DNA of 64,000 bases from Mesostigma viride (taxonomy: Eukaryota; Streptophyta; Mesostigmatophyceae; Mesostigmatales; Mesostigmataceae), in contig RPFO01000164.1 of the NCBI GenBank assembly GCA_009746045.1, positions 1,702,399-1,766,398 on the forward strand, read 5' to 3'. Both the position numbers and the translations under genes were made by a program. Below the pieces are notes generated by a model, which made no database searches, was not told where the DNA came from, and worked only from the letters and a program-made list of their open reading frames with translations. This document shows positions 11,085-23,865 of this stretch, one piece after another (within the stretch, counting starts at the first letter, position 1; the number at the start of each line of letters is the position of its first letter).

Positions 11085-12230
11085 CACCCCCTGTCTCATG
11101 TTTAAGACGGGGGTCTGGCCAACCCAGGGCTGCGATCTTAAACCTAAAATCAAATCCAGGGTTGACGATCTTAAACCTGAGTCGATCTTAAACCTGAGGG
11201 GGCGCCGCGGCGCGGCGCGCCCCGCCGGAGCCCGCCATTTGATACATGCATGAGTGGAAGTTTTTGAAATTAATAGCAACACCGCCACGGAAGTAATGCA
11301 AATTGAAGCCTGCAATCGGAGGCTTCACGGAACGAGTTATGCAAGCAGGGTAGCACAGTATAATTGGGGATGGTTAACAAGTTGCTTAATTAACGAGTAT
11401 AGTCAGCATCATGGAAGGGAATTCGAACCGAATATAGTTTTGGTAAAAAACGCAGGCACTATGTGGCTACACCCGGCGTATACCTCACCGCCGCCTTGAC
11501 CATAATATCTAGCCTTAAATAATGGACTTTCGGCGACTTTGATGCTGCAGCTGGATCGGGCTCCCTTTTTACTGTATTGGCTAGCTCGAGTCCAAACTCA
11601 AACTCAAACTCAAACTCAACCTCCACCTCCGAGCCCAAGTGGAAATTAAATAAGAGGCATGCCTCTATCAAGATATATTTTTGGAGGCTTGTTTCGATTG
11701 GCGTTAACTTGTAGTTTACTTTAGTTAGGACGACAGCATGTTAAGCCGTTGAATTCATTTCGACTTTAACATTTTCACGGGTTTGTCAAAAAAGGATCAA
11801 TTATATACCCGACTTCTCCGTTAAATCTCATCGACCGGGTTTCAAAACAACCCACGAACGCCGTAGATGCATATCCAACGGAGTAAACAACGTCACGACC
11901 GACGCGGCGCCAAATACGCCCCTGCGCGAAGTTTTGAAGCTTGAAGCTAAAAGCCTGTGCGCCGCGTCGCAAACCCGCGCACAGTTTCCGCGAACCCGGG
12001 CTCAGGCCTTTCCGCGAGTTTCTGAGTTTTTGAGTGATCCAAAACCCATTTTTCACCGTGCTTGACGAGAGTTGTCGATACACTGGGCACTGGCCGGAAC
12101 TTGGCAGCTTTTTGTACCAACTTTAACATCGTTTTGCCCAAAAACAGCCCTGCGGTCTTAAACCTGAAATTTCAAAATCCAGGGTCTCGTGATCTTAAAC
12201 CTGAGAATCTTAAACGTGAGACTGGGGGTG
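11085..12230. mobile_element. TA-flanked element with 23-bp terminal inverted repeats
   Basis: The ends at 11,085-11,107 and 12,208-12,230 are inverted repeats (CACCCCC...GTTTAAGA) with two mismatches, flanked on both sides by TA. A subterminal motif, tcttaaacctga, occurs three times near the left end and about three times near the right, as transposase-binding arrays often do. The 1,146-bp body contains no recognisable transposase, so it is probably non-autonomous. TA target choice fits the Tc1/mariner group, but the terminal sequence is not one I recognise. An (actcaa)n stretch sits near 11,590. Confidence 0.6.
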
Positions 12231-12828
12231 TAGAGTATCCTTTAAAATTATCATTATATATGATAAATTTTTGTCCATTTTTTCCGCTCAAAGTTTACTA
12301 CTCACTCTGCAGTTCTGCCCAAAGCATGCGGCAAGCATGCTTTGCACGCAGAGTCAACCTGGATGCGCTACACATACGTGAAAAGAGCCATGTACAACGA
12401 GCCAGGCACTGCACTTATAAACTATACCGGATTCCCCGGTTTATATCTAAGTAATCAAATGTCACAATTGAGGACTCCAAACCAGAGGGGCAGCTTGGGT
12501 CTAACAATATAAATATCAAAGAGACAACCAGATATCACCATACAAAACTGCCGCGTGCTTCTGCGCCGCAGTTCCGATTGGAGCAATAAATCAGAACACA
12601 AGACCTGGTATCAGTATAACCAGGCCAGGGACTGCCGCCATCATCTGTGCTCACTCCCAACAAATATAGCGTCTGCATGGGGATGCGCCTTCTTTGGCCT
12701 TGCTAGCAATTGGTTGCCTATGCCGGCCGCGCCAGGCAAGCATTACAAACCACCCTGCAAGCAACCAAATGGACCGTAAATCGTGTCCCTCTGCGAAACG
12801 GGCGCCCCTATATCAATACAATGAAAGA

Positions 12829-15800
12829 TTACACAGCTGATGCCAACGCCCCCCTTCCCACAGGGACAAATAGCTGGCCATTGTCCGTTTCAACCGAAGG
12901 TCGTGACGAACGGGTCAGTTCAGCAGAGGGTCGTGCCGAGGGCAGTGTGTCGCCTGGGTGGACATGGCCCGGCGCGCCCACCGTGATGGTCACCGGGGTG
13001 GGCAGCCGCGGCATCATCTGAGGGGCCTGGTTGTTGCCGGTGACGGCGCTCACGCGCTTCCACACGTGCCTCTGGGTGAACGCGATGACCAGCGCGATGA
13101 AGACGAGGACCACGACGGCACCGACCACCGAGGGGATGATGATCACGAGCAGCCTCTTAGAGACCCCTGTGTCTGCAGGGACCATAGCACATCCGCGCGC
13201 GCAGGGACGCAGGGTACAAGTGAACATGCATACACGGTGCAAGTGCACATCCGCACACGACAGATGAGCCCAGTGGATCCCTTCCTTCCCCCCCATCCCT
13301 TGCCGAGTAACCACAGCAGAGGCCAGGCACACACATGTGGCCGGGTGGGACAAGTGTCAGGCGTAGGGGCCATGCTTCCCCATGGCCCTCCATGCCCCAT
13401 GCCAATTTCAGTTCCGCGGTGTGTGATGAGCAACCAGCATCCTTGCATTCTTCTTTGCATTCTTTTCTCCTTACGAAAGGGGCGGGGACAGGGTGCCTGG
13501 GGGTTTTCATTGGGGAGGGCATGACACTTCAAAATACGCGTGGGGACAAAGGACAGAAAGCAGGTTCACTATTCCCACGTGACATCCGCCCAACTTCAAG
13601 CACACAAGACACGAGACAAGTTCATCCATCATGGCCCCTAAACAGGCACCCACTTATGAAACACTCTTGAAACGCCTCCCGTGCAGTACCTTCCATGCAT
13701 CTGGCACAAAGCTCATCTGGTCATTTCCATTAACCCTGCCCTGGCCACGCTGCTGCCTAGGTGCAGGGTGCTCATCCGCGACCAGGAGCATGCCACACAT
13801 AATGTAAGGCACAGCAAACCCCAGCTCGCAGGATACCAACGGGCTCACCTCTTGGGAATGGGCTACAAGATCCAAGGGTGGCCTTACCTGCATTCGGGGC
13901 CGGGAATGGGCTACAAGATCCAAGGGTGGCCTTACCTGCATTCGGGGCCGGGAATGGGCTACAGGATCTAAGGGTGGCCTTACCTGTATTCGGGGCAGGC
14001 AGGCAGATGCAGCGGTAGCCGCCGCCTTCCACTTGTTCGGCCGCCAGCACAAAGTCCTCAGGGCAAGCCAAGCAGCTCTCTGCGAGGGAGGGCGATTGAG
14101 GGAGGGATGCGGAGGGCAGTCCCACGAGGTCCAGAAGAACTGGTATTTTTGTCTTTCAGCGAGTGCATGACAGAGAAACTTGAGACAAGTGGCTTCAAGG
14201 GTTTGATTGAAGATTCGCGACAAGCAAAAGGGGATGCGCTGCAATGCATGTGCCATGCGAGAAGGGAAGCCACACCAATGGTGTGGTTTGGACCCTGACC
14301 GAACGTTCTAGTCAGTGCGCGCCCCCACAGTGACCGTGCCTTGCATGCGCCCCTCACGGATGGACATTGCTGGGAGATACAAATGTGGAACGCGAGCATG
14401 AGCTCAGCCAGCAATCAGCCTACCGCGCACGTTATGTGGTTTTAGAAAAATGCTGACATTTGCTTAGCACACACGATGCAAAAAGAGTACTACTATATAT
14501 ACAACTTGTCACTAAAACATATAGCTTCTTGTGCCAATGCACGGCTACACGAAGTATTTACTGATGGCAACTTGTTCATAAAGCACAATTTGTGTCTTCG
14601 GTAAGCCGCAACGCACGCAGTTCTCTGACGACCAAACACAGTTCCCTAATCGTGCGGCGAAAGGATAGCCACTACAGACAAACTTTTATGACAGCTAAAA
14701 TTTTTAATGACAATGGAATCCAATTTTCTTTAGTCCCTCACCTAACCCCCCCTCATCCAAGGCAGCTGCGGGCGCTGTCTCCATCGCCAGCACCTCTTGC
14801 CTGGCCGAGGAGTACCCTGGGATGGCCACCGCGCGGCTGCCGCTAGTGTCCGCCACCTTGCTGGCCACTTCCCGCAGCAGCTGCTCGGCCATGATGCTGG
14901 CCGCGGTCTCATTGGCCTCCTCGCTGGCGTTGAGGGCAAACGCGTCACGGAGGACAGTAACCAGCGGGGCCACCGTGTACTTGGCGATGACGCTGCCCTC
15001 AGAGAACTCTTGGAGGCCGATCTGGGTGGCAAAAATGTGCCCCAAACGGGACCCAAACGGGACCCAAACGGGACCCAAAAAATGCACCAACCATGCCATC
15101 AAGGTGGGAACGACCAGGTTGCCAGCCAAACACCACATGATACCAACTGCTGATCGTGCAAGGCCCAAGAGCGCAAATGCACTTGGCCAGGCCACCAGCG
15201 CACACACCTGCAGGGAGGGATTCGTGGGGAAAGACGCATCTCACAGCCCCCTGTATGTGTGATCATACATGTGATGTGACATGACCAGTCTGGGCTTTGT
15301 GTGCATTCCCTGGTGTCCCCATCATCCTGTCATAGTGCATCATACAAGGGCTTGACCCTTCAACTCCCTGGTGTACCCATCATCCTGTCATAGAGCATCA
15401 TACAAGGGCTTGACCCTTCAACTCCCTGGTGTCCCCATCATCCTGCCATAGAGCATCATACAAGGGCTTGTTCCCTGGTGTCCCCCTCATCCTGTCATAG
15501 AGCATCATACAAGGGCTTGTTCCCTGGTGTCCCCCTCATCCTGTCATAGAGCATCATACAAGGGCTTGTTCCCTGGTGTCCCCCTCATCCTGCCATAGAG
15601 CATCATACAAGGGCTTGTTCCCTGGTGTCCCCATCATCCTGTCATAGAGCATCATACAAGGGCTTGACCCTTCAACTCCCTGGTGTCCCCATCATCCTGC
15701 CATAGAGCATCATACAAGGGCTTGTTCCCTGGTGTCCCCCTCATCCTGTCATAGAGCATCATACAAGGGCTTGTTCCCTGGTGTCCCCCTCATCCTGTCA

Positions 15801-18800
15801 TAGAGCATCATACAAGGGCTTGTTCCCTGGTGTCCCCATCATCCTGTCATAGAGCATCATACAAGGGCTTGTTCCCTGGTGTCCCCATCATCCTGCCATA
15901 GAGCATCATACAAGGGCTTGTTCCCTGGTGTCCCCATCATCCTGTCATAGAGCATCATACAAGGGCTTGTTCCCTGGTGTCCCCATCATCCTGTCATAGA
16001 GCATCATACAAGGGCTTGTTCCCTGGTGTCCCCATCATCCTGTCATAGAGCATCATACAAGGGCTTGTTCCCTGGTGTCCCCCTCATCCTGCCATAGAGC
16101 ATCATACAAGGGCTTGTTCCCTGGTGTCCCCATCATCCTGTCATAGAGCATCATACAAGGGCTTGTTCCCTGGTGTCCCCATCATCCTGTCATAGAGCAT
16201 CATACAAGGGCTTGTTCCCTGGTGTCCCCCTCATCCTGTCATAGAGCATCATACAAGGGCTTGTTCCCTGGTGTCCCCTCATCCTGCCATAGAGCATCAT
16301 ACAAGGGCTTGTTCCCTGGTGTCCCCATCATCCTGTCATAGAGCATCATACAAGGGCTTGTTCCCTGGTGTCCCCCTCATCCTGTCATAGAGCATCATAC
16401 AAGGGCTTGTTCCCTGGTGTCCCCCTCATCCTGTCATAGAGCATCATACAAGGGCTTGTTCCCTGGTGTCCCCCTCATCCTGTCATAGAGCATCATACAA
16501 GGGCTTGTTCCCTGGTGTCCCCATCATCCTGCCATAGAGCATCATACAAGGGCTTGTTCCCTGGTGTCCCCATCATCCTGCCATAGAGCATCATACAAGG
16601 GCTTGACCCTTCAACTCCCTGGTGTCCCCATCATCCTGTCATAGAGCATCATACAAGGGCTTGACCCTTCAACTCCCTGGTGTCCCCATCATCCTGCCAT
16701 AGAGCATCATACAAGGGCTTGTTCCCTGGTGTCCCCCTCATCCTGTCATAGAGCATCATACAAGGGCTTGTTCCCTGGTGTCCCCCTCATCCTGCCATAG
16801 AGCATCATACAAGGGCTTGACCCTTCAACTCCCTGGTGTCCCCATCATCCTGTCATAGAGCATCATACAAGGGCTTGTTCCCTGGTGTCCCCCTCATCCT
16901 GCCATAGAGCATCATACAAGGGCTTGTTCCCTGGTGTCCCCATCATCCTGTCATAGTGCATCATACAAGGGCTTGACCCTTCAACTCCCTGGTGTCCCCC
17001 TCATCCTGTCATAGAGCATCATACAAGGGCTTGTTCCCTGGTGTCCCCATCATCCTGCCATAGAGCATCATACAAGGGCTTGTTCCCTGGTGTCCCCCTC
17101 ATCCTGCCATAGAGCATCATACAAGGGCTTGACCCTTCAACTCCCTGGTGTCCCCATCATCCTGTCATAGAGCATCATACAAGGGCTTGTTCCCTGGTGT
17201 CCCCATCATCCTGTCATAGAGCATCATACAAGGGCTTGTTCCCTGGTGTCCCCATCATCCTGCCATAGAGCATCATACAAGGGCTTGTTCCCTGGTGTCC
17301 CCATCATCCTGTCATAGAGCATCATACAAGGGCTTGTTCCCTGGTGTCCCCATCATCCTGTCATAGAGCATCATACAAGGGCTTGTTCCCTGGTGTCCCC
17401 CTCATCCTGTCATAGAGCATCATACAAGGGCTTGTTCCCTGGTGTCCCCCTCATCCTGTCATAGAGCATCATACAAGGGCTTGTTCCCTGGTGTCCCCCT
17501 CATCCTGTCATAGAGCATCATACAAGGGCTTGTTCCCTGGTGTCCCCATCATCCTGTCATAGAGCATCATACAAGGGCTTGTTCCCTGGTGTCCCCCTCA
17601 TCCTGTCATAGAGCATCATACAAGGGCTTGTTCCCTGGTGTCCCCATCATCCTGCCATAGAGCATCATACAAGGGCTTGTTCCCTGGTGTCCCCATCATC
17701 CTGCCATAGAGCATCATACAAGGGCTTGTTCCCTGGTGTCCCCATCATCCTGCCATAGAGCATCATACAAGGGCTTGACCCTTCAACTCCCTGGTGTCCC
17801 CATCATCCTGTCATAGAGCATCATACAAGGGCTTGTTCCCTGGTGTCCCCCTCATCCTGCCATAGAGCATCATACAAGGGCTTGACCCTTCAACTCCCTG
17901 GTGTCCCCATCATCCTGTCATAGAGCATCATACAAGGGCTTGACCCTTCAACTCCCTGGTGTCCCCATCATCCTGCCATAGAGCATCATACAAGGGCTTG
18001 TTCCCTGGTGTCCCCCTCATCCTGTCATAGAGCATCATACAAGGGCTTGTTCCCTGGTGTCCCCCTCATCCTGTCATAGAGCATCATACAAGGGCTTGTT
18101 CCCTGGTGTCCCCATCATCCTGCCATAGAGCATCATACAAGGGCTTGTTCCCTGGTGTCCCCCTCATCCTGCCATAGAGCATCATACAAGGGCTTGTTCC
18201 CTGGTGTCCCCCTCATCCTGTCATAGAGCATCATACAAGGGCTTGTTCCCTGGTGTCCCCATCATCCTGTCATAGAGCATCATACAAGGGCTTGTTCCCT
18301 GGTGTCCCCCTCATCCTGCCATAGAGCATCATACAAGGGCTTGTTCCCTGGTGTCCCCCTCATCCTGTCATAGAGCATCATACAAGGGCTTGTTCCCTGG
18401 TGTCCCCATCATCCTGCCATAGAGCATCATACAAGGGCTTGTTCCCTGGTGTCCCCATCATCCTGACATAGAGCATCATACAAGGGCTTGTTCCCTGGTG
18501 TCCCCATCATCCTGTCATAGAGCATCATACAAGGGCTTGTTCCCTGGTGTCCCCATCATCCTGTCATAGAGCATCATACAAGGGCTTGTTCCCTGGTGTC
18601 CCCCTCATCCTGTCATAGAGCATCATACAAGGGCTTGTTCCCTGGTGTCCCCATCATCCTGCCATAGAGCATCATACAAGGGCTTGACCCTTCAACTCCC
18701 TGGTGTCCCCATCATCCTGCCATAGAGCATCATACAAGGGCTTGTTCCCTGGTGTCCCCATCATCCTGCCATAGAGCATCATACAAGGGCTTGTTCCCTG

Positions 18801-21800
18801 GTGTCCCCCTCATCCTGCCATAGAGCATCATACAAGGGCTTGTTCCCTGGTGTCCCCATCATCCTGTCATAGAGCATCATACAAGGGCTTGTTCCCTGGT
18901 GTCCCCCTCATCCTGTCATAGAGCATCATACAAGGGCTTGTTCCCTGGTGTCCCCATCATCCTGTCATAGAGCATCATACAAGAGCTTGTTCCCTGGTGT
19001 CCCCCTCATCCTGCCATAGAGCATCATACAAGGGCTTGTTCCCTGGTGTCCCCCTCATCCTGTCATAGAGCATCATACAAGGGCTTGTTCCCTGGTGTCC
19101 CCCTCATCCTGCCATAGAGCATCATACAAGGGCTTGTTCCCTGGTGTCCCCCTCATCCTGCCATAGAGCATCATACAAGGGCTTGTTCCCTGGTGTCCCC
19201 ATCATCCTGCCATAGAGCATCATACAAGGGCTTGTTCCCTGGTGTCCCCATCATCCTGCCATAGAGCATCATACAAGGGCTTGTTCCCTGGTGTCCCCAT
19301 CATCCTGTCATAGAGCATCATACAAGGGCTTGTTCCCTGGTGTCCCCATCATCCTGTCATAGAGCATCATACAAGGGCTTGTTCCCTGGTGTCCCCCTCA
19401 TCCTGTCATAGAGCATCATACAAGGGCTTGTTCCCTGGTGTCCCCATCATCCTGCCATAGAGCATCATACAAGGGCTTGACCCTTCAATTCCCTGGTGTC
19501 CCCATCATCCTGCCATAGAGCATCATACAAGGGCTTGACCCTTCCATTCCCTGGTGTCCCCATCATCCTGCCATAGAGCATCATACAAGGGCTTGACCCT
19601 TCAACTCCCTGGTGTCCCCATCATCCTGCCATAGAGCATCATACAAGGGCTTGTTCCCTGGTGTCCCCATCATCCTGCCATAGAGCATCATACAAGGGCT
19701 TGTTCCCTGGTGTCCCCCTCATCCTGCCATAGAGCATCATACAAGGGCTTGTTCCCTGGTGTCCCCATCATCCTGTCATAGAGCATCATACAAGGGCTTG
19801 ACCCTTCAACTCCCTGGTGTCCCCATCATCCTGCCATAGAGCATCATACAAGGGCTTGTTCCCTGGTGTCCCCCTCATCCTGTCATAGAGCATCATACAA
19901 GGGCTTGTTCCCTGGTGTCCCCATCATCCTGCCATAGAGCATCATACAAGGGCTTGTTCCCTGGTGTCCCCATCATCCTGTCATAGAGCATCATACAAGG
20001 GCTTGTTCCCTGGTGTCCCCCTCATCCTGTCATAGAGCATCATACAAGGGCTTGTTCCCTGGTGTCCCCCTCATCCTGTCATAGAGCATCATACAAGGGC
20101 TTGTTCCCTGGTGTCCCCCTCATCCTGTCATAGAGCATCATACAAGGGCTTGTTCCCTGGTGTCCCCCTCATCCTGCCATAGAGCATCATACAAGGGCTT
20201 GTTCCCTGGTGTCCCCCTCATCCTGCCATAGAGCATCATACAAGGGCTTGTTCCCTGGTGTCCCCATCATCCTGTCATAGAGCATCATACAAGGGCTTGT
20301 TCCCTGGTGTCCCCCTCATCCTGTCATAGAGCATCATACAAGGGCTTGTTCCCTGGTGTCCCCATCATCCTGCCATAGAGCATCATACAAGGGCTTGTTC
20401 CCTGGTGTCCCCCTCATCCTGTCATAGAGCATCATACAAGGGCTTGTTCCCTGGTGTCCCCATCATCCTGTCATAGAGCATCATACAAGGGCTTGTTCCC
20501 TGGTGTCCCCTCATCCTGCCATAGAGCATCATACAAGGGCTTGTTCCCTGGTGTCCCCTCATCCTGTCATAGAGCATCATACAAGGGCTTGTTCCCTGGT
20601 GTCCCCCTCATCCTGCCATAGAGCATCATACAAGGGCTTGTTCCCTGGTGTCCCCCTCATCCTGTCATAGAGCATCATACAAGGGCTTGACCCTTCAACG
20701 CAAAACAATGGTACGATGCAGCCATGAGACACACCAAGAAACCGATGGTTTACTGCGGTGTCCTCACCGAGGGTGTATGCCACGCCATGACGACCTATTT
20801 CCCCATTATGCTGCATCAGCCCGACATTACACCGCCCAACGTATTTGACTATGCAGATTTCATGCACATTTTTCCAAGTAAAAAAGTACCATCTGCTGTC
20901 CCCACCAGAGAACTTATAACCTGAACTACAAATCTTTTCCCCATAGTAATAAGTGCACAGTAAAACCGATGGGCGATGTACGAGTCAACCCATCGAGTTG
21001 ATAACAGCAAGGTGCCAAGGTCCTATCAACAGCAGGTCCTACCTTATCGCAAAGCGAACTAGCACCGCAAACAGTCGAGCTTGCCACACGCGACCCCCAC
21101 CAGGGTCCCCCCAGGGAAACCGTGCGGCACTCACCTGCTCCACCTGCACGTCATACGTCTCCGCGAGGCTCAGCTGCAGGCTCTCCTGCGCGCCGGTATC
21201 ATTCATGAACTCCGCGTACGACCAGCCCGCGAACCGAGATGTGATGATGAGGGGCGGAGCCAGCCGGAACACATCCAGTACAAAGGAAGCCGTGCTGCCC
21301 TGCTCCTCGCCATCTAGGGTGACCTCCAGGGTCACCGGGGTGGACCCCGTCAAGAACGGGCCCAGCGTCAGCACGCCCTCGGTCGCCCAGCTCCCGCCAA
21401 GTGGCACACCCGCCGCGGTCGTCCCGGGCCCGTACACGCGCACGTCCACGTTGGCGGGCCAAGTGGCGACCAGGGTCAGCTGGGACTCGCTGTACTGGAG
21501 GGTAGTGTAATGGCGCGACAGGGAGGGGCTGAAGCCCTGAGGGGGCCACTCAGAGGGGGACTGTTTGATGCTGTGGCCGTCGGTCAGGGAGAGGGATAGG
21601 AGCTGCGGGGCGGGCACCGGGGGGAATGGCGGAGGGTGCGGCGGGGGAGGAGGGGAAGGGGGTGGTGGTGATGGCGGCGGTGGTGGAGAAGGGGGCGGGG
21701 ATGGGGGAGGAGGGGGACTAGGGGGAGGAGGCCGTGGGGAAGGTGGTGGTGGGCGAGGGGATGGCGGGGGAGGGCGGGGTGAAGGGGGGGTCGAGGGGAA

Positions 21801-23263
21801 GGGGGTGGCGGGCGAGGCGGTGGCGGGCGAGGCGGTGGCGGGCGAGGAGGGGGCGGGCTAGGCGGTGGCGGGCGAGGCGGTGGCGGGCGAGGGGGCGGAG
21901 GCCGAGGCGGTGGTGGGCTTGGTGGTGGCGGTGGTGATGGAGGTGGCGGCGATGGCGGTGGCGGCGGTGGAGGTGGAGGTGGGGGTGGAGGTGGCGGTGG
22001 TGGTGGTGGTGGAGGTGGCGGTGGTGGTGGTGGTGGCGGCGGCGGTGGTGGTGGCGGTGGTGGTGGTGGTGGCGGTGGTGGTGGCGGCGGCGGCGGTGGT
22101 GGTGGCGGCGGCGGCGGTGGTGGTGGCGGCGGCGGGGGTGGCGGGGGTGGCGGTGGTGGTGGTGGTGGTGGTGGTGGCGGTGGTGGTGGTGGTGGTGGTG
22201 GCGGCGGCGGCGGCGGTGGTGGTGGCGGCGGCGGGGGTGGCGGGGGTGGCGGGGGTGGGGGAGGTGGTGGCGGTGGTGAGGGTGGGGGTGGTGGGGGTGG
22301 GGGTGGAGGAGGAGGTGGTGAGGGTGGGGGTGGTGGTGGGGGGGGTGGAGGAGGTGGTAGAGGTGGTGGTGGTGGCGGTGGTGGCGGCGGTGGCGGCGGC
22401 AGTGGTGGAAAAGGTGGGGGTGGAGGTGGGAGGGGTGGGGGAGGTGGCGGCGGTGGTGAGGGTGGGGGTGGTGGGGGTGGCGGGGGAGGAGGAGGTGGTG
22501 AGGGTGGAGGTGGTGGCGGTGGTGGCGGTGGTGGTGGCGGTAGTGGGGGTGGCGGTGGAGGAGGTGGTAGAGGTGGTGGTGGTGGCGGTGGTGGCGGCGG
22601 TGGTGGCGGTAGTGGGGGTGGAGGTGGAGAAGGGGGTAGCGGTGGTGGCGGTGGCGGCGGTGGTGGCGGTAGCGGTGGCAACGGTGGGGGTGGAGGTGGG
22701 GGTGGTGGCGGCGGGGGTGGCAGCGGTGGTAGCGGTGGTGGTGGTGGCGGCGGCGGTGGTGGTGGTGGCGGTAGCGGTGGCAACGGTGGGGGTGGAGGTG
22801 GGGGTGGTGGCGGCGGTGGTGGTAGCGGTGGTGGCGGTGGCGTTGGTGGTGGCGGAAACGGTGGCGATGGCGGTGGTGGAGGCATTGGTGGCGTTGGTGG
22901 CGGGGGCGGTGGGGATGGCGGATTTGGTGGCGGGGGCGGGGGCAGAGGTGGCGCTGGTGGCAGGGGTGGGGGGGGTGGCGGTCTGGGTGGACTTGGTGGC
23001 GGGGGTGGCGGGGAGGGTGGGGATGGTGGGGGTGGTGGCGGGTTTGGCGGGATCGGAGGGTTTGGTGGCACGGGTGGTGCTGGTGGGGGTGGGGGTGCTG
23101 CCGGACGACAACACATTGGACAAGGCGACAGCGAAAGTAGGGCAGCATCACCCACACACGTCAGCAGCAGCCCATGCAACGACAAGGCCCGCATGAGCTG
23201 GCCATGGAGACATGAAACCATTGAGACAAGGAAGGCTATCACATGGATGATACTTGCAAACAT
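12829..23263 (-). CDS. Polyproline, cadherin-like/SEA-like single-pass membrane glycoprotein (4 recognised exons)
   Basis: Exons by position: about 23,263-21,135; 15,021-14,742; 14,079-13,984; 13,172-12,829. Donors are cag|gtgagt, ttag|gtgagg and acag|gtaagg; acceptors are acccag, ctcgcag and ctgcag. Phases agree at all three joins (0, 1, 1). The order of parts is: a hydrophobic leader if the ATG at 23,263 is the start; about 430 residues of polyproline with Ser/Arg (wall-glycoprotein type); a beta-sandwich resembling cadherin-like repeats (LLSLSLTDG...GFSPSLSRHY); a SEA-like segment around EFSEGSVIAKYTV; a short Cys cluster (CLACPEDF...CIC); a helix (LLVIIIPSVVGAVVVLVFIA); and a basic then Ser/Pro-rich tail. 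It probably links cell wall and plasma membrane. The proline frame changes once near 21,785-21,810 beside a run of 7 G, which suggests a 1-bp sequence error or a small intron. The 5' end is uncertain: an acceptor ccggcag at 23,098 is an alternative to the ATG. Confidence 0.65.
13856..13998 (-). repeat. 48-bp triplication of an exon end plus 5' splice site
   Basis: Three 48-bp copies lie head to tail. On minus, each reads cccgaatgcag|gtaaggccacc (the coding copy is cccgaatacag). The copy at the true exon edge ends at 13,984; the other two lie in the intron and keep complete donors. Confidence 0.85.
15306..20699. repeat. Giant intronic minisatellite, 49-bp unit (58-bp variant), about 110 copies
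   Basis: The unit begins ttccctggtgtccccatcat and ends with catacaagggcttg. Variation is almost confined to two sites, cccca/ccccc and ctgtcat/ctgccat, plus a 9-bp longer form containing acccttcaac, so the array is a string of a few unit types. It fills most of the 6.1-kb intron (15,022-21,134) of the minus-strand membrane glycoprotein gene. There are no spacers, so it is not CRISPR-like. Confidence 0.95.
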
Positions 23264-23279
23264 TCACGAACGGTTAAGA

Positions 23280-23865
23280 TTGAGATATGCTTAGGCAGAT
23301 CCCCAGCATCTTGGCATCATGGGGGGTGCTGGCACTGGGCAGGCACAAAGCCGCGTGGGTACTGCAGAGGACAGAATTCGAGACAGAATCATAGGAACAG
23401 GATCCCACCATTGCTGGAAACAATGAATACCAACCCAGGCAAACTAATCTTATTAGGCATTGCCACGCTGAATTCTGGTGTACTACCGATCGGTTTGCCG
23501 TAATGATAAATTAATTAATAGACACGTAATCGGTTTGCCGTGATGATACCCCCCTACAGACCCCAGAAAAAAGCCACACCAACCCATGATATAACCTGGG
23601 AGGCAGTTGTCCAATAGATGGCTTGCCTTGCTGTCATTGGAAATGTGCCGATGGTTAATTAATAAACAGTTTATTTAATAATGCCGCCATTTCAAATGGG
23701 TAGCGGACAAACTTGCACAGGGAAACCCACAGACGTATCGGGCTGGGTTTCCGTCTCATAGTCGGAACATCAAGCCAGCCCTACAATAGATGATAGAGCT
23801 AGCAATAGTGCAAGCACTATCGCCATGCTACTTTGACAAATGCATCATAGCTCTCGATATACCGA
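23280..23865. other. No gene recognised
   Basis: AT-rich sequence with two copies of the short motif atcggtttgccgt(a/g)atgata near 23,489 and 23,530. Nothing else supported. Confidence 0.4.

Noticed and set aside
15022-15207. Upstream acceptor at 15,208 giving a longer second exon of the glycoprotein gene
   Set aside because: Also phase 0, but it inserts a hydrophobic stretch plus a gggacccaaac repeat in the middle of the SEA-like segment. The acceptor at 15,022 gives continuous domain sequence.
2947-20699. CRISPR-like regular arrays
   Set aside because: Units abut with no unique spacers, periods are 20-58 bp and the context is eukaryotic. These are minisatellites.
21865-23196. 443-codon Val/Ala plus-strand frame and His/Arg or Thr/Ala minus frames
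   Set aside because: Shadows of the proline-coding repeat in other frames. Only the proline frame connects to a domain-bearing exon.
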